A DNA stretch of 25,241 bases from JBBDMW01 sp040878005 (GTDB taxonomy: Bacteria > Chloroflexota > Dehalococcoidia > Lucifugimonadales > Lucifugimonadaceae): the NCBI GenBank assembly GCA_040878005.1, contig JBBDMW010000026.1, positions 1 through 25,241 on the forward strand, in the 5' to 3' direction. The notes below the pieces were generated by a model. That model had not been told where the DNA came from and did no database searches. It saw nothing but the letters and a program-made list of their open reading frames with translations. A program made the position numbers and the translations under genes. Within the stretch, counting starts at the first letter, position 1, and the number at the start of each line of letters is the position of its first letter. Below, in pieces: positions 6,978 to 14,674 of the stretch.

Positions 6978-7235
6978 ATGGCCGCCCTGCCCTATCCACG
7001 CTGCACAGTACTGCGTACCGAATGCCGCCCCGCCCGTTTGGCGCCATCCTGGCCACAAGGCGTATCCCGTCAACGACACATATTGAACGTCAAGCTGCCG
7101 TATGACTGGCGCGCGTTGAGCTTCCGCACGCGCACACGCGTGGCCCTCATGAACGCGCCACACACCATGCATGCTCTTGCAGATCAGCCGCCGCGTAGCC
7201 CTGCGATCCAGCATTGGAGCAGCGGGGTTACCTGA
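6978..7235 (+). CDS. Doubtful 85-aa hypothetical ORF
   Basis: A strong GGAGGG (6966-6971) sits six bases before the ATG at 6978. The product is Arg/Pro/His-rich without a recognisable domain or hydrophobic core, and other frames are equally open here, so the ribosome site is the only positive evidence. Confidence 0.25.
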   Translation: MAALPYPRCTVLRTECRPARLAPSWPQGVSRQRHILNVKLPYDWRALSFRTRTRVALMNAPHTMHALADQPPRSPAIQHWSSGVT

Positions 7236-7332
7236 TCAGGAGTCCTGAGCGAAAACCAGCTCTGATTCGTTGGAACGCCTGCAAGGAATCAAGTAACGCC
7301 AGGCGGAAAACCCGGACCCGAAGCCAGCCCAC

Positions 7333-10300
7333 TTACGCCGTGGCCCAGAGGGCGGATAGAACCTCTGCCTGTTCCAGCACCGTCTGTGTTGCCTTCTCCT
7401 GCTTGTCGGGCGGATAGCCGTACTTGCGCAGAATCCGCCTCACCAGCACCCGCAGTTGCGCCCGCACATTCTCACGCACCGTCCAGTCGATGCTCACGTT
7501 GCCGCGCACAGTCTCGGCCAGTTCCCGCGCGATGCCCTGCAACGTTGGGTCGCCCAGCACCTTCACCGCGCTGTCGTTGGTCTCCAGGGCGTCGTAGAAG
7601 GCCAGCTCGTCCTCGGTCAGCCCCAGCGATTCGCCCCGCGAAGCCGCCAGCCGCATCTCTCTGGCCAGTGCGATAAGCTCCTCGATCACCGCCGCAGTCT
7701 CGATCGCGCGGTTCTGATAACGGCGGATCGATTGCTCCAGCATCTCGGAGAAGGAGCGCGCCTGCACCACGTTCCTGCGCCGTCGCGACCTGATCTCGCC
7801 TGTGAGCAGCTTGCGCAGCGTCTCAACCGCCAGGTTCCGGTGCGGCATCCCGCGCACCTCGGCCAGGAACTCATCGGAAAGAATTGATATGTCCGGCTTC
7901 TTCAGTCCCGCCGCGGCGAAGATGTCCACCACCTGGTCAGATGCCACCGCGTTCGACACGATCTGGCGTATGGCGTGCTCCATCTCCTCGTCACCTCTGC
8001 CTCCGCCCGGCGCGCCCTTCACCAGCCCTGCCCGCACAGCCTGGAAGAACCCGATGTCATTCCTGATCCGGAGCGCATCCTCGTGCGGCACAGCCAGCGC
8101 AAACGCCTTTGACAGGTCGCCCACAGCCTGCAGCAGCCTATCCCTGCCATCCTGCTGGGCGAGAATGTGCTCCTGTGCCGCGGGCAGCACCGACACCTTC
8201 TCGGCAGGCGTGCCAGTAAACAGCTTCGACCAGTCAAAGCCGTGAAAGAGGCCCAGGCACACCTCGTACTTCTCAAGCATCACGGCGACGGCCTCAGATT
8301 GATCAACCGCCGTCTTGCCCGTGCCGCCGCTCTCGGTATACGCCGCCAGCGCCTTCCGCAGCTCATCCGCCAGCCCCAGGTAGTCCACCACCAGCCCGCC
8401 CGGCTTGTTGGCAAACACGCGGTTGACGCGAGCAATGGCCTGCATCAGCCCGTGGCCGCGCATGGGCTTGTCGATGTACATCGTGTGGAGGCTCGGGGCG
8501 TCAAACCCGGTCAGCCACATGTCACGGACTATCACCACCTTGAACGGGTCAGCGGCATCACGGAAGCGCTGGGCCAGCGCCTCTCGCCGGGGCTTGTTTC
8601 GGACGTGCTGCTGCCATTCCAGCGGGTCTGAGGCCGAGCCGGTCATCACAACCTTGATTGCGCCCTCGCTGTCTTCGTCGCCGTGCCATTCAGGCCGGAG
8701 CGCCACGATCTCGCGGTACAGGTCCACGCAGATGCGGCGGCTCATGCCCACCACCATCGCCTTGCCGGCCATGGCTTCCAGCCGCTTGTCGAAGTGGGCG
8801 ACAAGGTCCGCGGCGATGAGCTTTACACGCTTCTCGGTACCTACAATCGCCTCAAGCTGCGCCCAGCGGCTTTTCAGCTTCTCCTTGCGTTCAATCTCCT
8901 CGCCCTCAGTCGCCTCCTCGAACTCAGCGTCGATCTTCGGGTGCTCGGTCTCGTCCAGCGCCAGCTTCGCCAGGCGGCTCTCGTAGTAGATGGGCACCGT
9001 GGCGCCGTCCTGCACGGCCCGCTGGATGTCATACACGCTGATGTGGTTGCCGAACACCGCCGTGGTGTTCTTGTCGGCGGTTTCAATGGGCGTGCCGGTG
9101 AAGCCGATGAACGAGGCGTTGGGCAGGGCATCCCGCATATGGGCGGCGAAGCCGTCGATGAAGTCGTACTGGCTGCGGTGGGCTTCGTCCGCGATCACGA
9201 CGATGTTCCGCCGCTTCGACAGAATGGGGTGGCGGTCGCCCCTCTCATCCGGGAAGAACTTCTGGATGGTGGTGAACACCACGCCGCCCGAGTCCACATT
9301 CAGCTTCTCGCGGAGATCTGCGCGGTTGGCCGCCTGCACCGGGGCCTGCCGCAGGAGGTCATGGCAGCGTGCGAACGTTCCGAATAGCTGGTCGTCCAGG
9401 TCATTGCGGTCGGTCAGCACGACCACAGTGGGATTCCGCATCTCAGGCTCAAGGATCACGCGCCCGGCGTAGAAGGCCATGGTCAGGCTCTTGCCTGAGC
9501 CCTGCGTGTGCCATACGACGCCCACGCGCCTGTCGCCCGGGTCGCCGCCGGGACGAAGGCCAGCCTCGTATCTGCCCTGGATCTCCCTTACGCCGTCAGC
9601 GGACGTGCCAAGCGATGCGCGAAGCGTCTCCCTCAGGCCGTGGTTCACGGCGTGGTACTGGTGATAGCCGGCCATCTTCTTGGTCAGCTTCCCAGCGCCT
9701 TCATCCTCGAAGACTATGAAGTGCCGGACCAGGTCAAGGAACCTGCGCTTCTCGAACATGCCCTCAAGCAGCACCTGTAGCTGCGGCATCGCTTCCGGCG
9801 CAAGCTCCTCCCCGGACACTGTGCGCCAGTGCATGAACCACTCGCGGCCTGCGGTGAGCGTGCCTGCCCTCGCCTGGACGCCGTCCGAGATCACCAGAGC
9901 GGCGTTGTAGGTAAATATCGACGGTACTTCAGCCTTGTATGTCTGAAGCTGATTGAACGCGCTCCAGACGGTGGCGTTCTCATCGGCGGCGTTCTTGAGT
10001 TCGATGACCGCCAGGGGCAGACCGTTGACGAACAGGACCATGTCCGGGCGGCGCGATCGCTTGTTTTCAATGACGGTGAACTGGTCGACGGCCAGCCAGT
10101 CGTTGTTGCCGGGGTCATCGAAGTCCAGCACGCGGGCCTGTGCGCCGGCGATGGAGCCATCGGGACGCTTGTACTCCACGTTGACTCCATCGACGAGCAT
10201 GGCGTGAAGCGCCTGGTTGCGGGTGATGAGAGCTGTGCCATCGATGCGGGTGAGGCGGCGGAAGGCGTCTTCGAGGGCCTCGGCGGGAAGATCGGGGTTC

Positions 10301-10473
10301 AGGCGGGAGAGGGAGTTGCGGAGACGCTGGGCGAGGACAACGACGCCGTATTCATCACGCTCTGCGCCAGGCTGGCCGGGGGCGATGTCCGGGCCGGGGC
10401 ACACTTCATAGCCAAGGCCTTCCAGCCACGAAAGGGCGGCGTCTTCGACTACTGATTCGATGAAGGCGCTCAC
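7333..10473 (-). CDS. hsdR: Type I restriction enzyme, R (motor/nuclease) subunit
   Basis: 1046 aa, the usual length of HsdR. The nuclease domain shows PDMVLFVNG (Asp144) and AVIELKN (Glu158, Lys160), the PD-(D/E)XK core. The SF2 translocase has Walker A TQGSGKS (323-329), DEAH (429-432) and GFTGTP (457-462). A helical C-terminal region contacts the methylase core in this family. With HsdM and HsdS it translocates and cuts DNA lacking the host methylation. The start is GTG at 10473, overlapping the TGA of the upstream DUF1829 gene (GTGA), so translation is probably coupled. It lies last in the operon, separated from hsdS by five accessory ORFs and a copy of its own 5' end. Confidence 0.97.
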   Translation of the reverse strand: MSAFIESVVEDAALSWLEGLGYEVCPGPDIAPGQPGAERDEYGVVVLAQRLRNSLSRLNPDLPAEALEDAFRRLTRIDGTALITRNQALHAMLVDGVNVEYKRPDGSIAGAQARVLDFDDPGNNDWLAVDQFTVIENKRSRRPDMVLFVNGLPLAVIELKNAADENATVWSAFNQLQTYKAEVPSIFTYNAALVISDGVQARAGTLTAGREWFMHWRTVSGEELAPEAMPQLQVLLEGMFEKRRFLDLVRHFIVFEDEGAGKLTKKMAGYHQYHAVNHGLRETLRASLGTSADGVREIQGRYEAGLRPGGDPGDRRVGVVWHTQGSGKSLTMAFYAGRVILEPEMRNPTVVVLTDRNDLDDQLFGTFARCHDLLRQAPVQAANRADLREKLNVDSGGVVFTTIQKFFPDERGDRHPILSKRRNIVVIADEAHRSQYDFIDGFAAHMRDALPNASFIGFTGTPIETADKNTTAVFGNHISVYDIQRAVQDGATVPIYYESRLAKLALDETEHPKIDAEFEEATEGEEIERKEKLKSRWAQLEAIVGTEKRVKLIAADLVAHFDKRLEAMAGKAMVVGMSRRICVDLYREIVALRPEWHGDEDSEGAIKVVMTGSASDPLEWQQHVRNKPRREALAQRFRDAADPFKVVIVRDMWLTGFDAPSLHTMYIDKPMRGHGLMQAIARVNRVFANKPGGLVVDYLGLADELRKALAAYTESGGTGKTAVDQSEAVAVMLEKYEVCLGLFHGFDWSKLFTGTPAEKVSVLPAAQEHILAQQDGRDRLLQAVGDLSKAFALAVPHEDALRIRNDIGFFQAVRAGLVKGAPGGGRGDEEMEHAIRQIVSNAVASDQVVDIFAAAGLKKPDISILSDEFLAEVRGMPHRNLAVETLRKLLTGEIRSRRRRNVVQARSFSEMLEQSIRRYQNRAIETAAVIEELIALAREMRLAASRGESLGLTEDELAFYDALETNDSAVKVLGDPTLQGIARELAETVRGNVSIDWTVRENVRAQLRVLVRRILRKYGYPPDKQEKATQTVLEQAEVLSALWATA

Positions 10474-11234
10474 TCCGCCAGCTGCTCTCGTACCTGTTCA
10501 CGCTCCGTCCACCTCACCGGCTCCACCCCGTAGTTGCGCAATGCCTCCAGCACTGTGGCGGCAACGGAATGCTCTGAATCGTTCAGCAACGCATAAGCCT
10601 GGGATTCCGGAGCGCGCACTTCCCTGGTATCAATCCACGCGAACGCCGTTGCCTCGGCGGAATCACGGCTCGGCCGATTTATCGCGCGCAGTATGCGTTC
10701 CGGCCGGACCTTCGACTTCGGGATCACGAAATCGAAGACGTGGTCATAGCCGCTTTTGCCCGTGAATTTCACCTTCGGCGTGTAGCGTACGTCGGACAGA
10801 TCGAGCCACCCGACTACATCCTCGTAAAAAAGGTGTGCGACCGTAGGTGAGGCAAGATAAAACAGATCGTTGACGGCGAGGGCTGCCTGCACCAGGTTGT
10901 GCTTGCGCCTAGCGAAGTTTTCAGCAGTGGCGCGGACCTCCAGCGCATCATCATTGAGCTGAACGCCGAGCCCGTTGAGCGTCATGCGAAGCAGGCTCTG
11001 CCGCCTTGGGCTATCGATCTTGCACCCCGACATCTCAAGGTCGTGGAGCACATAGCCGTCATCTGTCAGCAGAAAGCCGTCGGGCTGGCGCTTCGCGTAG
11101 ATCTGGAGGTAGTCGTTGTGACGGTCCAGGTAGGGCGTGGTGATCTCTACCCAGTCTTTGACCTGCCTGAACGTGGTCTTGTCCTTCAACCAGACCCAAT
11201 ATTGATCCAGAAGCCCCTGGACTTCACTGGTCAT
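10470..11234 (-). CDS. DUF1828/DUF1829 domain protein
   Basis: 254 aa from the ATG at 11234; the in-frame extension to 11375 overlaps the previous gene and is unlikely. The N-terminal ~90 residues match DUF1828 (VEITTPYLDRHNDYLQIYAK, then GFLLTDDGYVLHDLEMSG). The C-terminal part matches DUF1829, with GKSGYDHVFDFVIPKSK and a final LRNYGVEPVRWTERE. Function is unproven; the G-[KR]-S-G-x4-[FI]-D-F block, shared with the upstream paralogue, might be a nuclease-like core (inference). The stop overlaps the hsdR GTG, and the upstream paralogue ends 22 bp before this start. The position between hsdS and hsdR points to a defence role. Confidence 0.82.
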   Translation of the reverse strand: MTSEVQGLLDQYWVWLKDKTTFRQVKDWVEITTPYLDRHNDYLQIYAKRQPDGFLLTDDGYVLHDLEMSGCKIDSPRRQSLLRMTLNGLGVQLNDDALEVRATAENFARRKHNLVQAALAVNDLFYLASPTVAHLFYEDVVGWLDLSDVRYTPKVKFTGKSGYDHVFDFVIPKSKVRPERILRAINRPSRDSAEATAFAWIDTREVRAPESQAYALLNDSEHSVAATVLEALRNYGVEPVRWTEREQVREQLAE

Positions 11235-11256
11235 GGGATCAGCCCGGCGGGATAGA

Positions 11257-12066
11257 TCATGCCGCGGTCCTGAGGAATCCTTCGAAGCCTTCAGGATCCG
11301 ACCATCTCGCAACCTCTGAGAGATCCTCCACCAGCTTGAAGTCAGATTCCGACCATACATCCACAGTGTCATCAAACAGTGAAATCAGCGTCACGGGCTC
11401 AGGGCCAACCTTCATGTGGCTGAGGTCATACCAGGCGGCGAGTGTGCGCTCCGCTACAGAGTGCGCCGCTCCCCGGCTGCCCGTAGCCAGGACCGTTACC
11501 AGTGCACTGCGCTCCCGGGTACGCGTGTGAAAGTCGATGACCCATGACCTTCCGGACCGTCCCGGCAGGCGCTCCGCAGCGGCATATTCAATTCGGCGCT
11601 CGTCCAAAAATTCAGCGACTTCCTGGGCTGCTGAGGCGACAGACCGCGTACGAAACGTAAACCAGAGGTCTGAAACACGGAGCGCGGCCTGTGATACGCG
11701 GGTGACGATAGCGGCGAAATCCTCTCCCTGGCGATGACGGGCCTGGAGCGCGCCGCGGAAGAATTCCACGCCATGGTTCATGGCCGTGTCGTGAATAAGG
11801 GCGTCCTGGCGCTGCGACCGCCTTGACGCTGCGGTCTGCATCCGCAGCCAACGAGTCGTCTCCCCCAGGTCAGTCACGGTCATTCCACCGCCTGCAGTCT
11901 CCCTGCAGTACAGGTCTATCACGTCACCATCGGGATAGAGGAACGGGGTGCGGATTCTAACCATGTCTCCCTGCGGAGAACACGTGAAGAGAGCGCTAAG
12001 CGAATGTGCCAGGGCGCCGCATACTGATGAGACAGAAGCAGTTGTGGCTTCACCAGGCTGAGTCAT
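11257..12066 (-). CDS. DUF1828 domain protein, divergent paralogue
   Basis: 269 aa. AGGAGG lies ten bases before the ATG, which overlaps the stop of the DUF6978-like gene (ATGA). The N-terminal domain repeats the DUF1828 pattern of the next gene (MVRIRTPFLYPDGDVIDLYC, then GGMTVTDLGETTRWL). The C-terminal half has the same block layout (SQAALRVSDLWF, then GRSGRSWVIDFHTRTRE), so both proteins look like two-domain paralogues with low identity. No membrane segments. Its role is unknown; the two paralogues may form a heteromer (inference). Confidence 0.75.
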   Translation of the reverse strand: MTQPGEATTASVSSVCGALAHSLSALFTCSPQGDMVRIRTPFLYPDGDVIDLYCRETAGGGMTVTDLGETTRWLRMQTAASRRSQRQDALIHDTAMNHGVEFFRGALQARHRQGEDFAAIVTRVSQAALRVSDLWFTFRTRSVASAAQEVAEFLDERRIEYAAAERLPGRSGRSWVIDFHTRTRERSALVTVLATGSRGAAHSVAERTLAAWYDLSHMKVGPEPVTLISLFDDTVDVWSESDFKLVEDLSEVARWSDPEGFEGFLRTAA

Positions 12067-12521
12067 ACGGGAAACTCCTCCTGCGCGGGTGGCGGAGGTG
12101 ACAGTGTACCTGTATGGACGATGGCTGCTTCACGACAGAACTGACGCCAAACCTCCACTGGCTCTGCCACAGGAGCGGTGATGTCCTCCGGGACGTAGGC
12201 GTCCTTGTCGCGAAACAGTTCCGTCCAACGGTGCTTGTGCACCTCTCCCGTATATGTGCAGGACGGGTTGTGATGGTCAGCGCCCATGTCAAGAGCGTAA
12301 ATGCGTCCGACGGTCTGGAGAATCATGGCATACGTGAGCTTGCCGGCCAGGCGGTTCCAGCTCCCATTCACGAACAACGGCCACCCTGTGGCTGATGCAA
12401 CCTCAATTCTAAACTCCACCGCGGGAGAATGATCCTGGTCCTCTGACCATGCGATGTCGCCATCAATGCGCTTGCTCGTATCAGTGATCAACGCCTCAAA
12501 TTCCGTGGCCCCGAGGGTCAT
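12063..12521 (-). CDS. DUF6978-like protein
   Basis: 152 aa with a GAGGCGAG ribosome site. The sequence (WPLFVNGSWNRLAGKLTYAM, then GRIYALDMGADHHNP, then HKHRWTELFRDKDAYVPEDI, then VWRQFCREAAIVHTG) matches my memory of the DUF6978 family, which I recall near DUF1828 genes. The conserved His/Asp-rich centre (LDMGADHHNP, HKHRW) could bind metal or be catalytic, but no function is established. The ATG overlaps the stop of the hsdR-start fragment, and its own stop overlaps the next ATG, so it is the first gene of a tightly coupled three-gene cassette. Confidence 0.68.
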   Translation of the reverse strand: MTLGATEFEALITDTSKRIDGDIAWSEDQDHSPAVEFRIEVASATGWPLFVNGSWNRLAGKLTYAMILQTVGRIYALDMGADHHNPSCTYTGEVHKHRWTELFRDKDAYVPEDITAPVAEPVEVWRQFCREAAIVHTGTLSPPPPAQEEFPV

Positions 12522-12670
12522 CTTAACTCGCCTCTGTCAGTAGTTTCGTTGCAGCGCTCCCTCGGGCTGATTCCGGGAGCGATGTCCTGGCCGGAGCACA
12601 CTTCATAGCCAAGGCCTTCCAGCCACGAGAAGGCGGCGTCTTCGACTGTGGATTCGGTGAAAGAAGTCAC
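12518..12670 (-). pseudogene. Duplicated 5' fragment of hsdR
   Basis: A GTG at 12670, two bases after the DUF3644 stop, opens 50 codons: VTSFTESTVEDAAFSWLEGL then GYEVCSGQDIAPG. This repeats the first ~33 residues of intact HsdR (SAFIESVVEDAALSWLEGL, GYEVCPGPDIAPG) with scattered substitutions. After codon ~33 the sequence is unrelated to HsdR and the frame ends in a TGA overlapping the ATG of the DUF6978-like gene. It marks where hsdR formerly began, directly after the DUF3644 gene, before the cassette was inserted. The frame is intact, so a 50-aa peptide or just translational coupling may still occur. Confidence 0.85.
12557..12578. repeat. 22-bp exact repeat, copy A
   Basis: These 22 bases are identical to 14040-14061 inside the abortive-infection gene, in the same orientation. 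The repeat begins where the hsdR-start fragment stops resembling hsdR. Confidence 0.8.
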
Positions 12671-12672
12671 AC

Positions 12673-13761
12673 TCAAGCTGCGGTATTTGAATTATGGTTT
12701 TTACGCCGATGCCAAATCTCGTCCGGAGTTACAGTTTCCAACTCCTCCTTTATGGCCTTTAATGCTCGCTGGGAATATTGCTTGCGTGTCACCTTTCCAA
12801 TAGTAATTTCTTTGTAATAATCTAAATTTTGCCTAATAGCTAGATGATCCACTATTGCTAGTAGCTTGGGAATAGTAACTCCGACCTTCTCTGCCAATTG
12901 CTTAGCGCCTAAGTTATAGAAATCAAGTTCATTGACTCGTTTCATAGCCATAGTGGCTGCGTCGGAAGTACCGGCTTCCACAAGATGAGTGGAAAAGTCG
13001 CCCTTCTTGGTAACTCGGAGCGAGAATGTTGGGCCAGTACCTTCAGCCGCGAATTCGATTGTGGTCACACCACGGAATATATTTTGCCAATGTTTACCAT
13101 CAACCAAGTCTTTTCCAATGCGTTCTAGGTCTTTTGGGCTGGGCTGCCCCTTTTCGTCCCTAATTGCGGCGTCCAAGATCGCGAGGGGACGAAGTCGAGC
13201 CTCCGCGGCAATTGATTGCCTCCGGCCAGGGCGAAGCAGCTTAAGGACCTCAGCAACCTCCGAGTCAAACAGGGTCACAAGGTCGGTTGGGGGTGTTGTA
13301 GAAATCGGCAAGACCCGGTTGGGCATGCTGGCCGTTAAGTCCCTGTCGAATACGGCCTTCATGATGTCACGGAAAAGAGTTAAACCAGCCTGAGTATGTA
13401 CATACAGCTGCCCCTCAGAAACAATAAGCAAGTCATGTTGAGCCGCGTCACGTAGACCATTGATCGCCCGGAGAACAAGCGCTTGTTCCTCTGTCAGGAA
13501 TTTAAGCTTGACATTACTGAGACCCCTTCCCACGCAAGCATCGAAACCTATGGTTTCACCACGTAGTTTTTCACGAATGCTCCCGCCCTTCTGCACGATT
13601 ACGGCCTTAAGCAGCATCTCAAATGCATGGTCGATAAGTAGCAGGGTAGTAGTGGAGCGTCCAAGGTCGTGAGGTCTGTTGAAGAACTCCGTGCTGAGCA
13701 CCAATGACTCGAACGCCTTCTTTAAAAACATACCGGCTTGCCGCTTCAACGGACCCACCAC
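12673..13761 (-). CDS. DUF3644 domain protein
   Basis: Up to 362 aa. A GTG at 13761 is used here; an ATG ten codons later is the alternative, and neither has a strong ribosome site. Residues ~38-60 carry the DUF3644 signature (LLLIDHAFEMLLKAVIVQKG), followed by a conserved LRDAAQHDL segment; similar helical His/Asp blocks occur in HEPN-type proteins. The C-terminal ~90 residues look like a winged-helix or SAM-like DNA-binding region (GAKQLAEKVGVTIPKLLAIV, then KVTRKQYSQRALKAIKEEL). DUF3644 proteins are frequent passengers in restriction and defence loci; their activity is not established. AT-richer than hsdM/hsdR, suggesting separate acquisition. Confidence 0.75.
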   Translation of the reverse strand: MVGPLKRQAGMFLKKAFESLVLSTEFFNRPHDLGRSTTTLLLIDHAFEMLLKAVIVQKGGSIREKLRGETIGFDACVGRGLSNVKLKFLTEEQALVLRAINGLRDAAQHDLLIVSEGQLYVHTQAGLTLFRDIMKAVFDRDLTASMPNRVLPISTTPPTDLVTLFDSEVAEVLKLLRPGRRQSIAAEARLRPLAILDAAIRDEKGQPSPKDLERIGKDLVDGKHWQNIFRGVTTIEFAAEGTGPTFSLRVTKKGDFSTHLVEAGTSDAATMAMKRVNELDFYNLGAKQLAEKVGVTIPKLLAIVDHLAIRQNLDYYKEITIGKVTRKQYSQRALKAIKEELETVTPDEIWHRRKNHNSNTAA

Positions 13762-13840
13762 CCGTCCTGCCGACTGGCGTCGTGTGATTTGGGGTGGGGC
13801 AGAGCCTCTGCGCCTGCATCAACAGGAGAATAAATTGCTC

Positions 13841-14674
13841 TCAACGATGCTTCTCTTCATGTGTCTCAAAAAGGAAACTGGCGAGAGTGGTAGCGGACCC
13901 GACCGCCAGCCTGGCATGGCGTGGAGTCAGGCCCCTCGCGTTCCCATCCTTGCCGTGGCCGGTGCCATAAAGCCCTCGAAGCTCTGCCAAGCCGTTGCCG
14001 ATCGTGCCAAGGTTGCTGAGGATGCGCTTCATTACATCACTCCCTCGGGCTGATTCCGGGATGTCGTCAGGCAGAAGCTTTAATTCCTTTAGCGTCGCTT
14101 TGGTCAGTGCCGGAATGTCTGGTTTCCCTTGTACAGGTTTCCCGCGCTCTGAAAGAATCGTCTTACAACAGGTTTCTATCAGTTCCTTTGCAGTGCCAAT
14201 CGCGAGGGCCGGGTCTGACTCAATAGAGGATTCCATCCGATGAACCTGCTCGGCCAAATGTTTGGCGTCAAAGGTTACGGCAGCCTTCTTGATGGCATTC
14301 AACGCCAACAAGTTCGTCCACCCCAAAATTTGTCCCTCGACGAAATCAAACCCATCTCTCTTTAGAGGGAGGAGAAGTTTATGGATCTCCCTGTTGTGTT
14401 CCTTTTCGACCAGCGCAACCTCCTCTGCAGAGGTAAGCACAGCCTCGAAGACTTCGAGCACTTTCTTAACATCATTCCAATCAGCCCAGTCGACTGAGTG
14501 GTAGTACTGCTCGATAAGCGTCCGGCGCTGGCCTCCACGTCTTGGCTGAAAAGTAGCGTCACAATCAATTTTGGCTGTATCAAACTCATCGGAAATCTGA
14601 TCAAGAACCCAATGACCAACCATGTATTCGCGGAAAGCCTGCCGCGTTTTGGCGCTTATGAGGTCTCCGCTCAT
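13841..14674 (-). CDS. Abortive infection family protein with Abi_C domain
   Basis: 277 aa. The start overlaps the hsdS stop (ATGA), so the gene is translationally coupled. The last ~60 residues are the Abi_C signature: GNGLAELRGLYGTGHGKDG then RHARLAVGSATTLASFLFET. The preceding region (AIGTAKELIETCCKTILSER) is also typical of these proteins. The N-terminal half is helical and specific to this protein. Members with this domain act in phage abortive infection or sit in restriction loci; the mechanism is unknown. Codon use is AT-richer than hsdM. It carries copy B of the 22-bp repeat shared with the hsdR-start fragment. Confidence 0.8.
   Translation of the reverse strand: MSGDLISAKTRQAFREYMVGHWVLDQISDEFDTAKIDCDATFQPRRGGQRRTLIEQYYHSVDWADWNDVKKVLEVFEAVLTSAEEVALVEKEHNREIHKLLLPLKRDGFDFVEGQILGWTNLLALNAIKKAAVTFDAKHLAEQVHRMESSIESDPALAIGTAKELIETCCKTILSERGKPVQGKPDIPALTKATLKELKLLPDDIPESARGSDVMKRILSNLGTIGNGLAELRGLYGTGHGKDGNARGLTPRHARLAVGSATTLASFLFETHEEKHR
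14040..14061. repeat. 22-bp exact repeat, copy B
   Basis: Lies within the Abi_C gene, where it encodes PESARGS, and is identical to 12557-12578. Confidence 0.8.

Noticed and set aside
6729..7332. Left attachment site of the island
   Set aside because: I looked for a copy of the tRNA-Leu T-arm/acceptor sequence here and across the window and found none longer than a few bases.
7386..10455. Long open frames on the plus strand across the hsdR gene
   Set aside because: They are high-GC antisense shadows; hsdR has full family motifs on the minus strand and the shadows have Arg/Ser/Pro-rich, domain-free products.
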